Below, piece by piece: positions 31,801 through 40,589 of a stretch of DNA of 64,000 nucleotides. The stretch's first letter is position 1. The number at the start of each line of letters is the position of its first letter. Below the pieces are notes generated by a model. It saw nothing but the letters and a program-made list of their open reading frames with translations, was not told the DNA's origin and did no database searches. Both the position numbers and the translations under genes were made by a program. The DNA is from Treponema sp. (GTDB lineage Bacteria > Spirochaetota > Spirochaetia > Treponematales > Treponemataceae). The DNA lies in assembly GCA_017449265.1 (NCBI GenBank), contig JAFSJW010000089.1, positions 1 through 64,000 of the forward strand, in the 5' to 3' direction.

Positions 31801-32271
31801 CCAATCGGCCTTGGCGTTTTGGGCGGCTTACTTTCCAGCACTTTCATCACCCTTGTTTTGATTCCGGTTTTGTATTCGATTCTGATGAAAGACCCCGTGG
31901 CAGAAAAAAGCAAAATCAAAATGATTGAGCTTCCTTCTGAATCAGAAAAGACCGCCTTGGAAAAGCAGAATGAATACAACGGAAAAAAAGCAGACTTTAG
32001 GTGTGAGATTATTGCAAATCAGTCCGTGCAGGAAGAAATCACAAGTCTGCTCGAAGAAAAAATCGAAGGCTTCCAGTATTCAGTAGTCGAAGAAACTTTC
32101 GGCCGGGGCTTACAGTCGCGAAAGCTTGGTTCTTCTGTCTGGCCAGAGATGAACTTCGTGCTCACAGCATACATCACAAAAGAAGAGCTTTCGGTCGTAA
32201 CGAATGTGGTAGAATCCGTAAAATCAATTTTCCATAGCGAAGGAATCCAGATGTTTGCAGTTACGGTGTAA
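28828..32271 (+). CDS. RND-family efflux transporter with PII-like C-terminal domain
   Basis: 1147 residues. An RND pump (AcrB/MdtB/HAE1-like) with twelve membrane helices: helix 1 at residues 11-30, helices 2-6 about 335-490 (including GVGMVVDASIVMIDNI with the proton-relay Asp), helices 7-12 in the second half (VGIVVNNGIILVDYTNLL). Two large periplasmic loops with porter domains are present (VEINLWPDLKEPYLMVYTRY at the start). Unusual is a cytoplasmic extension from about residue 1040, KADFRCEIIANQSVQEEITSLLEE onward, which resembles a PII-like ferredoxin-fold domain. It starts 12 bases after the adaptor remnant. Without its adaptor it may be inactive or use another one. Confidence 0.9.
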   Translation: MNISKKALSNPVLIIIVFTLLGIMGLFTLKKVEINLWPDLKEPYLMVYTRYENADPQSVENSITKIIEDGLVSVSNLKKITSISSEGTSIIELEFNYGVNLDAATNEVRDAIDSIRDYLPKNVKTPGIMKFTMNSMPIMTLAVRGNRNAEDLRYIADKEIKGILTQAAGVGQAIVSGGRKQIVRVELSQNRLAAFGLTVPQIASKLALENLDLGGGKIRDGYKNFVVRTSGEYSSVKEINDTVLKTINGYNVKLSDVGRAFFGYKDATESVYINGKPGVYISITKQSGTNAVKVADALYEKLEELKENLPGDIQIEVISDDSITIRETLNTLFSTAWQGILLAVLVLFIFLKSFKSTFIISISIPLSIIITFLLMHIFKITLNMMTLTGLILGVGMVVDASIVMIDNIYSYRVRGTRAKTAAILGSQEMISSVISGNLTTIVVFIPFLLYMKELDWMGQMAKDMIFTIVIAIVSSLFVAIFLVPVLAGHYLPLTNTTEKPVRNAVLKKLYDSFEKVIDKITEVYKKILYAALSHRKTTIFSAVAALFLSLALIPFLGIDLLPDTDAPSVTLNIEQPVGTNHDSTAKVVQYFSSLAQREVKKYKTIVASTGTAETGETSSENKGNVTIYLPYANKQIDSASDVKRKLEAHFAKFPGTKFSFRRGEMEEIEGPAIDIVVRGNDLAEASKFSKKLMKLMEQTGSLGTIGMDLKEGLPQVEVSIDRERAADFGVSIEAAAIEINNSIAGVTATKFRTNGNEYDVVLGYKNSDKEKVVDLDSIMVQGKDGLVRLSNFASLKKSFGPVEINRQNRTRSIHVTASITDGSKAPEVEAKIKKLVSENCVIPSALTVSYEGSWKKMQKQGSAFGQIIILAMILVFGVMAGTYGSFKAPFINMMTIPFMFIGVLVAYFLKGQPISIMTMLGLVMLVGIVVNNGIILVDYTNLLVSRGKSVREATFEAGTSRLRPVLMTTLTTILGMLPMSFVTTGSAAMVQPIGLGVLGGLLSSTFITLVLIPVLYSILMKDPVAEKSKIKMIELPSESEKTALEKQNEYNGKKADFRCEIIANQSVQEEITSLLEEKIEGFQYSVVEETFGRGLQSRKLGSSVWPEMNFVLTAYITKEELSVVTNVVESVKSIFHSEGIQMFAVTV

Positions 32272-32383
32272 ACATTCGGACGGACAGGTGATTAAGCGGC
32301 TGCTCTATTGTGCGCACCTTGCCGAACGACCGAAAATCAATTATACTTTCGGTTGGTTCAAAACACTAACAAGGAAAGAAAAA

Positions 32384-33883
32384 ATGCGCAGCGTTTTCCT
32401 TTCAATTCAATGTTTATGCATAATTGGATTGTTCATAGAAAGTTGGGTGATTTTCCGCCGGCTAAAAAATTCTCAGCTCAGATATTTATTTCTGAGCTGC
32501 ATAGCAATTTTGCTCAACAATCTTTCGTATCTTTTTCAGCTGCTTTCAACAACACAAGAATCATACATAACTGCGCTTAAAATTTCGTACGCAGGACGAA
32601 TTTGGATAACGCTTTTTTCGTTTTTGTTCACTGCAGAGCTTTGCAAAATCAAAATTCCGCGGATATTGAAAAATTTGCTGGTACTTGTTCATCTTGGAAT
32701 TTATATTTCGGTTCTTACTTTCCAAAAACATTCTCTATATTACACTTGGTTCAATTTTTCGACCGAAGCGATTTTCCCAAAACTTCTTCACGGAAACGGA
32801 ATACTCCACAGTCTCTACATGGGCCTTCAAGCCTTTTACATAGTCGTAGGGTTCGCATGGCTTTTTATCGCATGGCACAAAGAAAAAAACGCATCGACAA
32901 AAAAGCGGCTTATGACCGTAATGATTTCTTTTTCCATAGAATCCCTGTTTTTTGCAATCCAGACTTTCAAAATTGCGGGAATTACACAAGATTATGAACT
33001 TCTGATGATTGGCTATGTAATCGGAATTGTCGTAATGTTCGTAGCTCTTTTCCGGTACGACCTTTTGGGAGCAAAGGAAATTGCGCGGGACTTTTTAATC
33101 GACCGTCTTTCTGAAGGAATCATCGCCGTTGATACAAATGGTACGATTCAATACTTCAACGAGCCTGCAAAGGAAATGTACCCGAACATCGACAGTGATT
33201 CATCGTATGTGCTTGAGAAGATAAAAGAGGCAATTTCAAAAGGAAGCGGAATCAGCGTAAACAACAGGATTTATACTGCGGAAGAAAATGAGCTTGTTTA
33301 CAACAGCAAGAAATTCGGAAAGATTTACGCGCTGATTGATGCAACAGAACACTACGAGCGATTCAGAAAAGAAAAAGACATTTTGCAGCACGAACTTAGG
33401 ATTGACCCATTGACAGGTCTTTACAACCGCAACGGAATGGAATATTTTTCCAAAAATCTCTATGAAACTGCCTTGAAAAATGAAAGTCTTCTTTTTGTCT
33501 GCGTTTGCGACATGAACGGGCTCAAATATATCAACGACAACTTTGGCCATGAAGAAGGTGACCGAGCCATCAAAAAACTTTCAGAAATCATAAAATCAAC
33601 GCTCACAAAGTCTGATTTGGCTTTTAGAATCGGCGGAGATGAATTTTTGATTATAGGAATCAGGGATAGTCAGGAACAAGCTTTGAAGATTTTTTGCGAG
33701 CAAGTTGAAAATGCAATAAAAAACGCCAACAAAACCACAAATCTTCCATACAAAGTTGACATGAGCTACGGTCCGATTGTAAAAAAACTTTCTGGCCTTC
33801 CAAATGAATTTTCCGATATGATGAAAGAATCCGATGCATTGATGTACGAAATGAAAAAAATCCGCGACAAGCACAAGCGATAA
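32384..33883 (+). CDS. Diguanylate cyclase with multi-pass membrane sensor domain
   Basis: The start MRSVFLSIQ is preceded by AAGGAAAG; 499 residues. Residues 5-225 are a seven-helix membrane sensor like the histidine kinase N-terminal 7TM domain. A PAS-like segment follows (DRLSEGIIAVDTNGTIQYFNEPAKEMYPN), then a coiled linker and a GGDEF domain (DPLTGLYNRNG ... FRIGGDEFLIIG). The GGDEF signature is intact, so cyclic di-GMP synthesis is expected. No RxxD inhibitory site is obvious before the GGDEF motif. It is not obviously linked to neighbours. Confidence 0.9.
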   Translation: MRSVFLSIQCLCIIGLFIESWVIFRRLKNSQLRYLFLSCIAILLNNLSYLFQLLSTTQESYITALKISYAGRIWITLFSFLFTAELCKIKIPRILKNLLVLVHLGIYISVLTFQKHSLYYTWFNFSTEAIFPKLLHGNGILHSLYMGLQAFYIVVGFAWLFIAWHKEKNASTKKRLMTVMISFSIESLFFAIQTFKIAGITQDYELLMIGYVIGIVVMFVALFRYDLLGAKEIARDFLIDRLSEGIIAVDTNGTIQYFNEPAKEMYPNIDSDSSYVLEKIKEAISKGSGISVNNRIYTAEENELVYNSKKFGKIYALIDATEHYERFRKEKDILQHELRIDPLTGLYNRNGMEYFSKNLYETALKNESLLFVCVCDMNGLKYINDNFGHEEGDRAIKKLSEIIKSTLTKSDLAFRIGGDEFLIIGIRDSQEQALKIFCEQVENAIKNANKTTNLPYKVDMSYGPIVKKLSGLPNEFSDMMKESDALMYEMKKIRDKHKR

Positions 33884-33938
33884 CTCACGGCTCTTTTCTG
33901 AACAGTATGTTTTGTGCGGGCGGAAACTTTTCAACCAT

Positions 33939-34703
33939 CTACCTTTGTCCATCAACTCCAAGTCCGAACAGCGCGTAGTCGCCTTTCACCGGGTCTCCTG
34001 GGAAAACCTTGCTCATCTTTTCGGTAAGCTCCACGCACAATTTCATGCTTGCCCCGCGCACTTTTCCGCCCGCCCCAGGCTCAATAAGGGCGAACTTTGT
34101 AGCTTCCTGCATAACATGGGTGTCCAGAGGCATAAGAAGGTCTTTTTTCAAAAACCAAGTCCAAAGCCCCATATCAACCGGAGAATTGTCCCGAACCATC
34201 CAGCGCAAAAACATATTCAGCCTTTTTGACGCAGAACTGTCAGTATGCGGAATTAGGTTACATTCCGAAGGAAAATTTTCTGCAATAAGCTGGCACAAAA
34301 ACTTCTTTCCTCCGCTCTCAAGCTTTTTTTCCCACTGCGCCTTAAAAAACTCGCCCAGACTTCCTCCCGACAAAAGAAACTTTCTTTGCGTAGCGAAAAA
34401 AATCTTCATAGAGTCATGCGTATACATTCTATAGAAAGATTTTTTTCCTTTATCGAAAAAGGACTCGTATTTCTCGTCAAGGATCCATTCTTCGGGCGAC
34501 TTTCCCATGACAGAAAGGATTTGCTCAACATGGGAAAGAATCTGACTGCGCCTTCCGAACGCAAGGTTTGCGGCAAGAAAAGCCACGATTTCCTGCTCGC
34601 TCTGTCTGTCATACCGATGCATGAACTGTGCAGGATCTGCGGAAAGAAAATCGGCAGTCTCATACTTTTCCGCCAGTCTCAAAAGAACCGAAGAATCTAT
34701 CAT
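33939..34703 (-). CDS. TIGR02757/DUF2400 family protein
   Basis: 254 residues starting at MIDSSVLLRLAEKYET; the ATG overlaps the stop of the upstream OmpA-like gene (ATGA). The typical family landmarks are present: DPAQFMHRYDRQSEQEIVAFLAANLAFGRR near the N-terminus, then KRLNMFLRWMVRDNSPVDMGLW and LLMPLDTHVMQEATKF. The domain is distantly like helix-hairpin-helix DNA glycosylases (the GxGxxDxHv-like end), but the function is unknown. Translational coupling to the surface protein is probably coincidental gene packing. Confidence 0.8.
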   Translation of the reverse strand: MIDSSVLLRLAEKYETADFLSADPAQFMHRYDRQSEQEIVAFLAANLAFGRRSQILSHVEQILSVMGKSPEEWILDEKYESFFDKGKKSFYRMYTHDSMKIFFATQRKFLLSGGSLGEFFKAQWEKKLESGGKKFLCQLIAENFPSECNLIPHTDSSASKRLNMFLRWMVRDNSPVDMGLWTWFLKKDLLMPLDTHVMQEATKFALIEPGAGGKVRGASMKLCVELTEKMSKVFPGDPVKGDYALFGLGVDGQR

Positions 34704-37700
34704 TTGTTCAGAATAAACTCCACGCGTCTGTTCTTCCACCAGTTGTCAACATCGCTTCGCTCCACGACAGGCTGTGTTCCGCCGCGTCCAAGGAAGCTGA
34801 GACGGTTTTTCTCCACTCCGTAGCGCACAAGCTCGTTCATAACGAACTCAGCCCGCTTTTCCGAGAGCGGAATAAGAGCGCGTCCGTACTCAGGCGTATC
34901 CTCGGACTCCTCTATTGCCGTGCCAGAAACATTGTTCGCATGACCTTCGATTACGACAGTGCAGGCAATGAAATTATTCAACGTTTCCGCAATGCGTTTA
35001 AGGACGCGCTCGTTGTTTTTCCGCTGCTCTTGCGTAAGCCCCATCGTTATTATGCTTCCAAATTCATCCTTTTCGCCTGTAACGCCGAAATCCGCGCTGT
35101 CGCTTCTGAATATTATTGAAGGAACGCGCATCTTAAGAACGCCATTGTCATCTATAACAAGGAGGTCAATGCTTATAACTCCCTGCTTTGTGGAAACCAT
35201 TCCCACCTCATCTGTGACCGTAAACTCATACGGATAGTCGGACGCAGACTCAACAAGCTCGCCTTTTTTGCCCATATTGCTCCGTCCGTCCCAAAGAAGC
35301 TCACCGGAAATAGCCCCGGTTCCAGAAGCCTGCCAGAAATCTTTTCCGGTCGGGTCTTTTATCTTGAAGCTCCATGACTTTGCTCCGACAGAATGTGTGT
35401 CAATGCCCAGCTTGATTAAAAGGTCATCGTTCACGCCGTCGTTGTCAGGAGTGAAAAATTCCGGCGCAACTTCAACGCTTAAATCAGGAGGCGTTATGGA
35501 ACTTGTGAAAAGGGAAGTGAATTTTTTCTGCACATCGCCTTTTTCGTATACTACATTGAGCACTCCCCTGAATTTTCCCTCCCGTACATTTCCTATATCA
35601 TCTCTTCCGTCCCAAATGATTGATGAAGGAACTGTCTTTGAGCCGTCCAGATTGCTCCATGATTTGACAACTTTCCCGTCTTCGGAAACAACCGAAAAAT
35701 TCCAGTTGTCTATACCATCTTTTTTTGCCATATTGACCAAAAACTCCTGAGTGTCAAGCAAACCATCTGAATTCGGGCTGAAAGCGGTTTCCTCGGCAGT
35801 CACAAAAAGCTTTGTATCACTCGTATCAACCTGCAGCCCGGTTACCTCAGCCCGAGCCGAGTTTCCGGCAATGTCCGATGTCTCAAAAGAAATACGATAA
35901 ACACCGTCTGGAACTACATTTCCGTTCTCATCAGTTCCGTCCCATGAAAAGTCGGAGAGACTTCCGCTCACCGAAAACCTGCGCACAGACTTGTTTGCTG
36001 AATTCAGGATTGTTCCGCGCCACGCTTTTTCATTCGTTGAAGTAATCTTAAACGGAACGACATCCTTCTGTCCGTCGCCATTCGGAGAAAAAAGCTTGTA
36101 CTCAGGAACAATCGTTATCTCCGGAACCGCATTGTCTATCGTAACAACCTTGGACTTTGCGTTAGCCTCCGCATTGTTTGTAGAAAGCGTTGTAAGAATA
36201 GCAACATAATCGCCGTCAGGAAGTTTTTTTCCTGTGCTATCAGTGCCTTTCCATGTGAACGACCGCGGGAGAGCCGTACCTTTCTGGCTCCACACCTCAA
36301 CGCCAGTCGTTCTGTCCATGATTGAAAGCTCATGCTCGATTATGTTTTTACCAGCCCTTACGACAGGCGTAAAGATAACGGCAGTTTTCTCGGAATTGAA
36401 CGCGTTTCGGTTCACGGAAAGAACAAGTTCCGTTGCCGTAGTGTCAACGGTAAAATTAGAACCTACTGTTTTCCCCTCATTCTCGGCATCATCAACAGCA
36501 GAAAGAACATAATTATACACGCCGTCATCAACCATAGTCCTGTTTTCTGTAAGACCGTCCCAGACAATTTTTTCAGGAAGAGCCTCATAGTCTTTTTCAA
36601 AGACGACTTCCCCCGAGCTTTTGTAAACGATTTTTACATTCCATTTTTTTACAGGAGAACCATCGTCGGGGAAAAGCTCGTGAGAGATTTCAAAACCAAC
36701 GGCCTCGTCAGGATTGTATAATGATGCATATGAGATGCCCCCAACTGACGGAGGTCTAGTGTCAAGAATGATTACGGGCGATTTCACCTTCCCTGTTTCA
36801 TAGCCGTTTATGTAATTTGCTACAACACAGGCATTGTAGTGCCCGTCAGGAAGAACTGCGCCATCCTCATCCGTTCCGTCCCAGACAATTCTTGAAGGCG
36901 GATTTGACTCTCCGCTGAACGATTTCACAACTACATCATCTTTGTCAGTCACCGAAACATTCCATTTTGAGAGCCTGTTTCCTGTTTTTGCGTCCGGAAG
37001 TGAAATCTTAACGTCGAAAGAAACTTTGTCGGACTTTCCGTCCCCGTTCGGAGAAAAGTACCTGTTCCCGCTAACATTTATAGATACAGAAGGCTTGTCC
37101 GCAGTGAACACAATATTAGGAACGGAGGCGGACGCAATGTTCCCGGCTTTGTCCTTGCATGAGATTTTATATGAATAAACCCCGTCTTTCACAGGAAGTC
37201 CCGAATCATCAGTGCCGCTCCACTCAACGGTAGTCGGCGCAGAGTCTTTCCAAGAGAAAGTCCTGACCTGCTTTCCGTCCAAGTCGAAAATTGCGGCATC
37301 CCATTGCTCCTCAACAGAACCACTTTGCACAATAAAAAGCGAATTCTTTTCTCCCTCACCGAAGATTTTTTCCTGAGCAGACAATTTTTCAATTTTTATC
37401 ACAGGCGGACTCATGTCAACAATCACAGTAAATTTGTTCGTCAGGCAACTGTTTCCGTTGTCATCGCTTGCAGTCACATAATAGTAATACACTCCGTCAG
37501 GAGCGACTTCACCGGAATTCATCACGCCGTTCCATATCACAGAAGTAGGCACTTCGACGCTCCGCCTCGTGCTTCCCAGTGATTTCCAGAAACGGGTGAA
37601 TGTGTTGGCAAGGTCGCGTTTCTGTTTGTTCTTTATTGTACGGACAATCTTGCCTTTTTCATTTTCGACTACAAGCCTCCACTCAACAAGAAATCCGCTC

Positions 37701-37897
37701 TCCCTGATTTCCAAGGGAACGATAAGATTATCGTTTATTCCGTCGTTGTTCGGAGAAATGAACACAGGCGGCAAGCTGGAAACCGCCGATATTGTAGAGC
37801 TAGATGCGAACCATGGATAATACTCCAAAGGCATATTCTCTGAAAAACCAGAATGTAAAATCAAAAAAAACAAAAATGCAGACAAAAACTTTTTCAT
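34700..37897 (-). CDS. Large FlgD-Ig repeat protein with C-terminal OmpA domain
   Basis: 1065 residues from MKKFLSAFLFFLILHSGFS, a signal peptide. The body repeats an Ig-like module marked by a calcium-type loop, S/TPNxDGxxD (SPNNDGIND, SPNGDGKSD, SPNGDGQKD, SPNSDGLLD, TPDNDGVND), each followed by a VIWDGxDxxGxxxPDGVY strand pair as in FlgD Ig domains. The last 120 residues are an OmpA-like peptidoglycan-binding domain (VVIEGHANNVSG ... LSEKRAEFVMNELVRYGV ... NRRVEFIL). It is probably a periplasmic or outer-membrane anchor protein. TATAAT lies only five bases before the start codon, so the transcript may be leaderless. Confidence 0.85.
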   Translation of the reverse strand: MKKFLSAFLFFLILHSGFSENMPLEYYPWFASSSTISAVSSLPPVFISPNNDGINDNLIVPLEIRESGFLVEWRLVVENEKGKIVRTIKNKQKRDLANTFTRFWKSLGSTRRSVEVPTSVIWNGVMNSGEVAPDGVYYYYVTASDDNGNSCLTNKFTVIVDMSPPVIKIEKLSAQEKIFGEGEKNSLFIVQSGSVEEQWDAAIFDLDGKQVRTFSWKDSAPTTVEWSGTDDSGLPVKDGVYSYKISCKDKAGNIASASVPNIVFTADKPSVSINVSGNRYFSPNGDGKSDKVSFDVKISLPDAKTGNRLSKWNVSVTDKDDVVVKSFSGESNPPSRIVWDGTDEDGAVLPDGHYNACVVANYINGYETGKVKSPVIILDTRPPSVGGISYASLYNPDEAVGFEISHELFPDDGSPVKKWNVKIVYKSSGEVVFEKDYEALPEKIVWDGLTENRTMVDDGVYNYVLSAVDDAENEGKTVGSNFTVDTTATELVLSVNRNAFNSEKTAVIFTPVVRAGKNIIEHELSIMDRTTGVEVWSQKGTALPRSFTWKGTDSTGKKLPDGDYVAILTTLSTNNAEANAKSKVVTIDNAVPEITIVPEYKLFSPNGDGQKDVVPFKITSTNEKAWRGTILNSANKSVRRFSVSGSLSDFSWDGTDENGNVVPDGVYRISFETSDIAGNSARAEVTGLQVDTSDTKLFVTAEETAFSPNSDGLLDTQEFLVNMAKKDGIDNWNFSVVSEDGKVVKSWSNLDGSKTVPSSIIWDGRDDIGNVREGKFRGVLNVVYEKGDVQKKFTSLFTSSITPPDLSVEVAPEFFTPDNDGVNDDLLIKLGIDTHSVGAKSWSFKIKDPTGKDFWQASGTGAISGELLWDGRSNMGKKGELVESASDYPYEFTVTDEVGMVSTKQGVISIDLLVIDDNGVLKMRVPSIIFRSDSADFGVTGEKDEFGSIITMGLTQEQRKNNERVLKRIAETLNNFIACTVVIEGHANNVSGTAIEESEDTPEYGRALIPLSEKRAEFVMNELVRYGVEKNRLSFLGRGGTQPVVERSDVDNWWKNRRVEFILNK

Positions 37898-38084
37898 ACA
37901 ATTATAATCCAATTCCTCTAGTTTCAGATAAAAAATAAAACATAAAACTAAAAAGTAACACAAAATGCCTCTTTTGATAACATCGGCACGAAAACAAGAC
38001 GCCCGTGAGTTTTCACCCTTTAATTTAATGAATCTCTAACAAAAATCATTGACATTAAGTTGACAATTCTTCATTATTTAAACT

Positions 38085-39614
38085 ATGTCGAAAATAAATT
38101 CAGGCGAGTCTTTCTTTCAGAGATTTTTCAATACAGTTCTAGGAAAAAATGATCCTGAGGCGGCTAAAAAAAAGCAGCTGAAAGTCATCGCCAAAAATCT
38201 TTCAAAAACTAAATATAAATTCTACAAGGTGGGGTCAGACCAAATGCTTCCGGCGTTCGGAAAGCTGATTTTTGACTTATATAAGGCTCTCGCGCCGTCA
38301 CAGACTTTCTTTCAGTCGCAGCAGAACCCCAATTATTACAAGCACCTTGTCGTTGATTATTCTCTTTCGGAGGGACAGAAAAAAGTCCTTGAGGAACTTA
38401 CGGAAGAGTCAATCCGCACATTGTCGTCAAAAATGAAGCTCGACGAGCTTTCAAAAAAAGTCAAGTCTGACCTCGATGTATTCTGCCACGAGTTTGATAA
38501 GGAGGCAATCGCAAAAATCGATGCCCTTTACATGAAACTTATGAATTTCAAGCAGATTTCGATGTTCGACTTCTACTTCATCATCAAGAAATTCGATTCT
38601 TCAATAAAAGAGGGCGATTTCAGCAGAACCCCAGATTTCAAGCCAATAGACGCTTCTTATGTCTCAGATGACCTCAAGGATTTCCTTACGATTCTCTTGT
38701 CAATAAACTTCGCACAGGACTGGTCTGACCTTATGAATATGTTCAGGGCGGCACGAGGCACAGAGCCAGTAAATCCTTCCACCTGGGGGAAAATCACATC
38801 GAAGCTCAACCAGATAAAAATGTCGAAGATTCTCGACATGATTATACAGCTCACAACAAAAGACCCGTTCTATATTCCAACAATCGATGAGAAAAAAGAG
38901 CCTGTAGTAGAGCCTTACATCGAAAAAATAAAGAACGATGCTCTGGAAACGCTCAGGGAACTTGAGAACCAGCTGAAAAGCTCCAAAATTGACGGCATAG
39001 CAACCCAGATTTTCAGCTCATCAAACTTGGATTCTCTCAAATATTACAACGGAGACTTGAACGCGAATGTCCAAAGACGCGGAATAGAAGGATTCGCATA
39101 CATTCAGGCAATGACATACCTGAAGCATTTCCTTGTTGAGTTCGTAAAAAAAGAAGTGCGCTCATACTCGGATCTTGTAATAATCAGAGGAAAATGGGTA
39201 AACCAGGCTTTGTCCCAGGAAATGAGCAGTTCGTTCAACTCACTTATGGAAGCTGGCGGAAAAGTCATTGAATTCGACGCAAAGCATGCCGATGACGGTG
39301 AGTTCGGAGCGCGCGTAAAAACATACAACCCGCGCGCCGATAGGGACAAAGAAGCTCAGGGCATGGTCAGGCGAGTCGTTCAGGACAGCGACATGGTTGG
39401 AAAAGAGCTTATCATCAACATAACAAAGCTGCTAATCAGCTACGGAAAAAGCACAAAAGCTCTTATAGAAGACTACAGAAAGAAAAAGCCTGAGATGATA
39501 ACGAACTGGAAAGAGATTGAAAGATTCTCAGATACTCCGATAGAGGAGCTTGGCGTTGAGGTTTACAAAAAGATTTATCTTATGGTAAACCTCATGCAGA
39601 ATTATCTTGCTTAG
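38085..39614 (+). CDS. DUF5312-type spirochaetal protein
   Basis: 509 residues, no signal peptide, mostly helical with charged surfaces (QKKVLEELTEESIRTLSSKMKLDELSKKV). It matches the pattern of the large DUF5312 proteins I know from Treponema; their function is unknown. A weakly structured middle (EPVNPSTWGKITSKLNQIKM) and a final helical bundle (ELIINITKLLISYGKSTKALIEDY) are visible. It is monocistronic; its 3' end overlaps the convergent thioesterase gene by four bases. The 187-base region upstream shows no other gene. Confidence 0.7.
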   Translation: MSKINSGESFFQRFFNTVLGKNDPEAAKKKQLKVIAKNLSKTKYKFYKVGSDQMLPAFGKLIFDLYKALAPSQTFFQSQQNPNYYKHLVVDYSLSEGQKKVLEELTEESIRTLSSKMKLDELSKKVKSDLDVFCHEFDKEAIAKIDALYMKLMNFKQISMFDFYFIIKKFDSSIKEGDFSRTPDFKPIDASYVSDDLKDFLTILLSINFAQDWSDLMNMFRAARGTEPVNPSTWGKITSKLNQIKMSKILDMIIQLTTKDPFYIPTIDEKKEPVVEPYIEKIKNDALETLRELENQLKSSKIDGIATQIFSSSNLDSLKYYNGDLNANVQRRGIEGFAYIQAMTYLKHFLVEFVKKEVRSYSDLVIIRGKWVNQALSQEMSSSFNSLMEAGGKVIEFDAKHADDGEFGARVKTYNPRADRDKEAQGMVRRVVQDSDMVGKELIINITKLLISYGKSTKALIEDYRKKKPEMITNWKEIERFSDTPIEELGVEVYKKIYLMVNLMQNYLA

Positions 39615-40030
39615 TCAGAAATTATATCAGAAGGAGCCGGTCTAAGGCCGTCAACCATAAATTCAGGCGGGATTTTTGACGGGCGTCCTTCTTTGTTCAC
39701 GCAGCCCCATGTTACATCGGCTTCGGCACAAAGCGTTCCGTCAGCTTTTAGGACTCTCTGGTGAATCACGCCAGAAACCGTCTTTAGTTTGACCGATGTG
39801 CTTTCAATCACAAGCTCATCGTCAAAAAAAGCTGAAGCCTTGTAATAAATATCAATGTGCGCCACATAAATATAAAATCCACGCTCGATTATTCCTTTGT
39901 AATCGAACCCAATCTGCTTAAGAAAATCCATCCGTCCGTACTCAAGGTAGTTAAGATAAACGGCATTGTTAACATGATTATATGAGTCGCACTCATAAGT
40001 GCGTACCCGCAAAGGCGTTAAGTATTTCAT
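39611..40030 (-). CDS. Acyl-CoA thioesterase of the 4HBT (hot-dog) family
   Basis: 139 residues from MKYLTPLRVRTYECDSYNHVNNAVYLNYLEYGRMDFLKQIG, the classic YbgC/FadM-like motif in which Asp (ECDSYNHVNN) is catalytic. HIDIYYKASAFFDDELVIES and GVIHQRVLKADGTLCAEADVTW follow as expected for the hot-dog fold. It hydrolyses acyl-CoA thioesters; the chain length is unknown. It follows the prepilin peptidase-like gene on the same strand. Confidence 0.85.
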   Translation of the reverse strand: MKYLTPLRVRTYECDSYNHVNNAVYLNYLEYGRMDFLKQIGFDYKGIIERGFYIYVAHIDIYYKASAFFDDELVIESTSVKLKTVSGVIHQRVLKADGTLCAEADVTWGCVNKEGRPSKIPPEFMVDGLRPAPSDIISD

Positions 40031-40089
40031 AGTAGAATTATACCCACAGTCAGCCGTTGATTTCAATCTATGTGTTATTAGCAGCTATC

Positions 40090-40569
40090 TCAAAGCAGGA
40101 ACTGAGAGAGTAATGCGCCCGCCGTAATGAAAGGAACGAACGGAATCACAAAAATCGGGCGCAAAATGTTTTCTTCATGGAATTTATTCTGAACGACTTT
40201 TAGGAAAAGATAAAACAAAATGCCAACTAGGGCGGCGAACACAGTAGCTGCCATATTCGCATAGAATCCAGTGTAAAGTGCGGAAAACAACCCGAAAAGT
40301 ATGTCACCTTTTCCAAGCCCGTTTCCTGAAAACACCCTTGCAGCAAAATAGACAAGCAGGGACGAAAGTGCAGCGGCAATATGATTGTAAAAAAACGAGC
40401 ATGTTTTTGTTTCCAAAAGGATGAATTCGGCTATATCCGCAAAAACAAAAACAACAATCCCTGCCACAACATACACCACAGGAATTCGAAATTTCCGAAT
40501 GTCGCTTATTGAAGCAGGGATTGCTATTAGCAGGAAAAAGAAAGTTCTGAGCAGGAATTTCGTTGTCAC
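40090..40569 (-). CDS. A24-type prepilin peptidase-like membrane protein
   Basis: 159 residues with five or six membrane helices. The two active-site aspartates of type IV prepilin peptidases are in ISDIRKFRIP and GLGKGDILFGLFS. The N-terminal methyltransferase domain of full PilD is absent, as in archaeal FlaK-like or TadV/CpaA-type enzymes. No pilin genes are nearby. The gene lies 20 bases after the repeat-containing sensor-like gene and is probably co-transcribed with it. Confidence 0.8.
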   Translation of the reverse strand: MTTKFLLRTFFFLLIAIPASISDIRKFRIPVVYVVAGIVVFVFADIAEFILLETKTCSFFYNHIAAALSSLLVYFAARVFSGNGLGKGDILFGLFSALYTGFYANMAATVFAALVGILFYLFLKVVQNKFHEENILRPIFVIPFVPFITAGALLSQFLL

Positions 40570-40589
40570 GAATATCTTTTCCTTACAAT

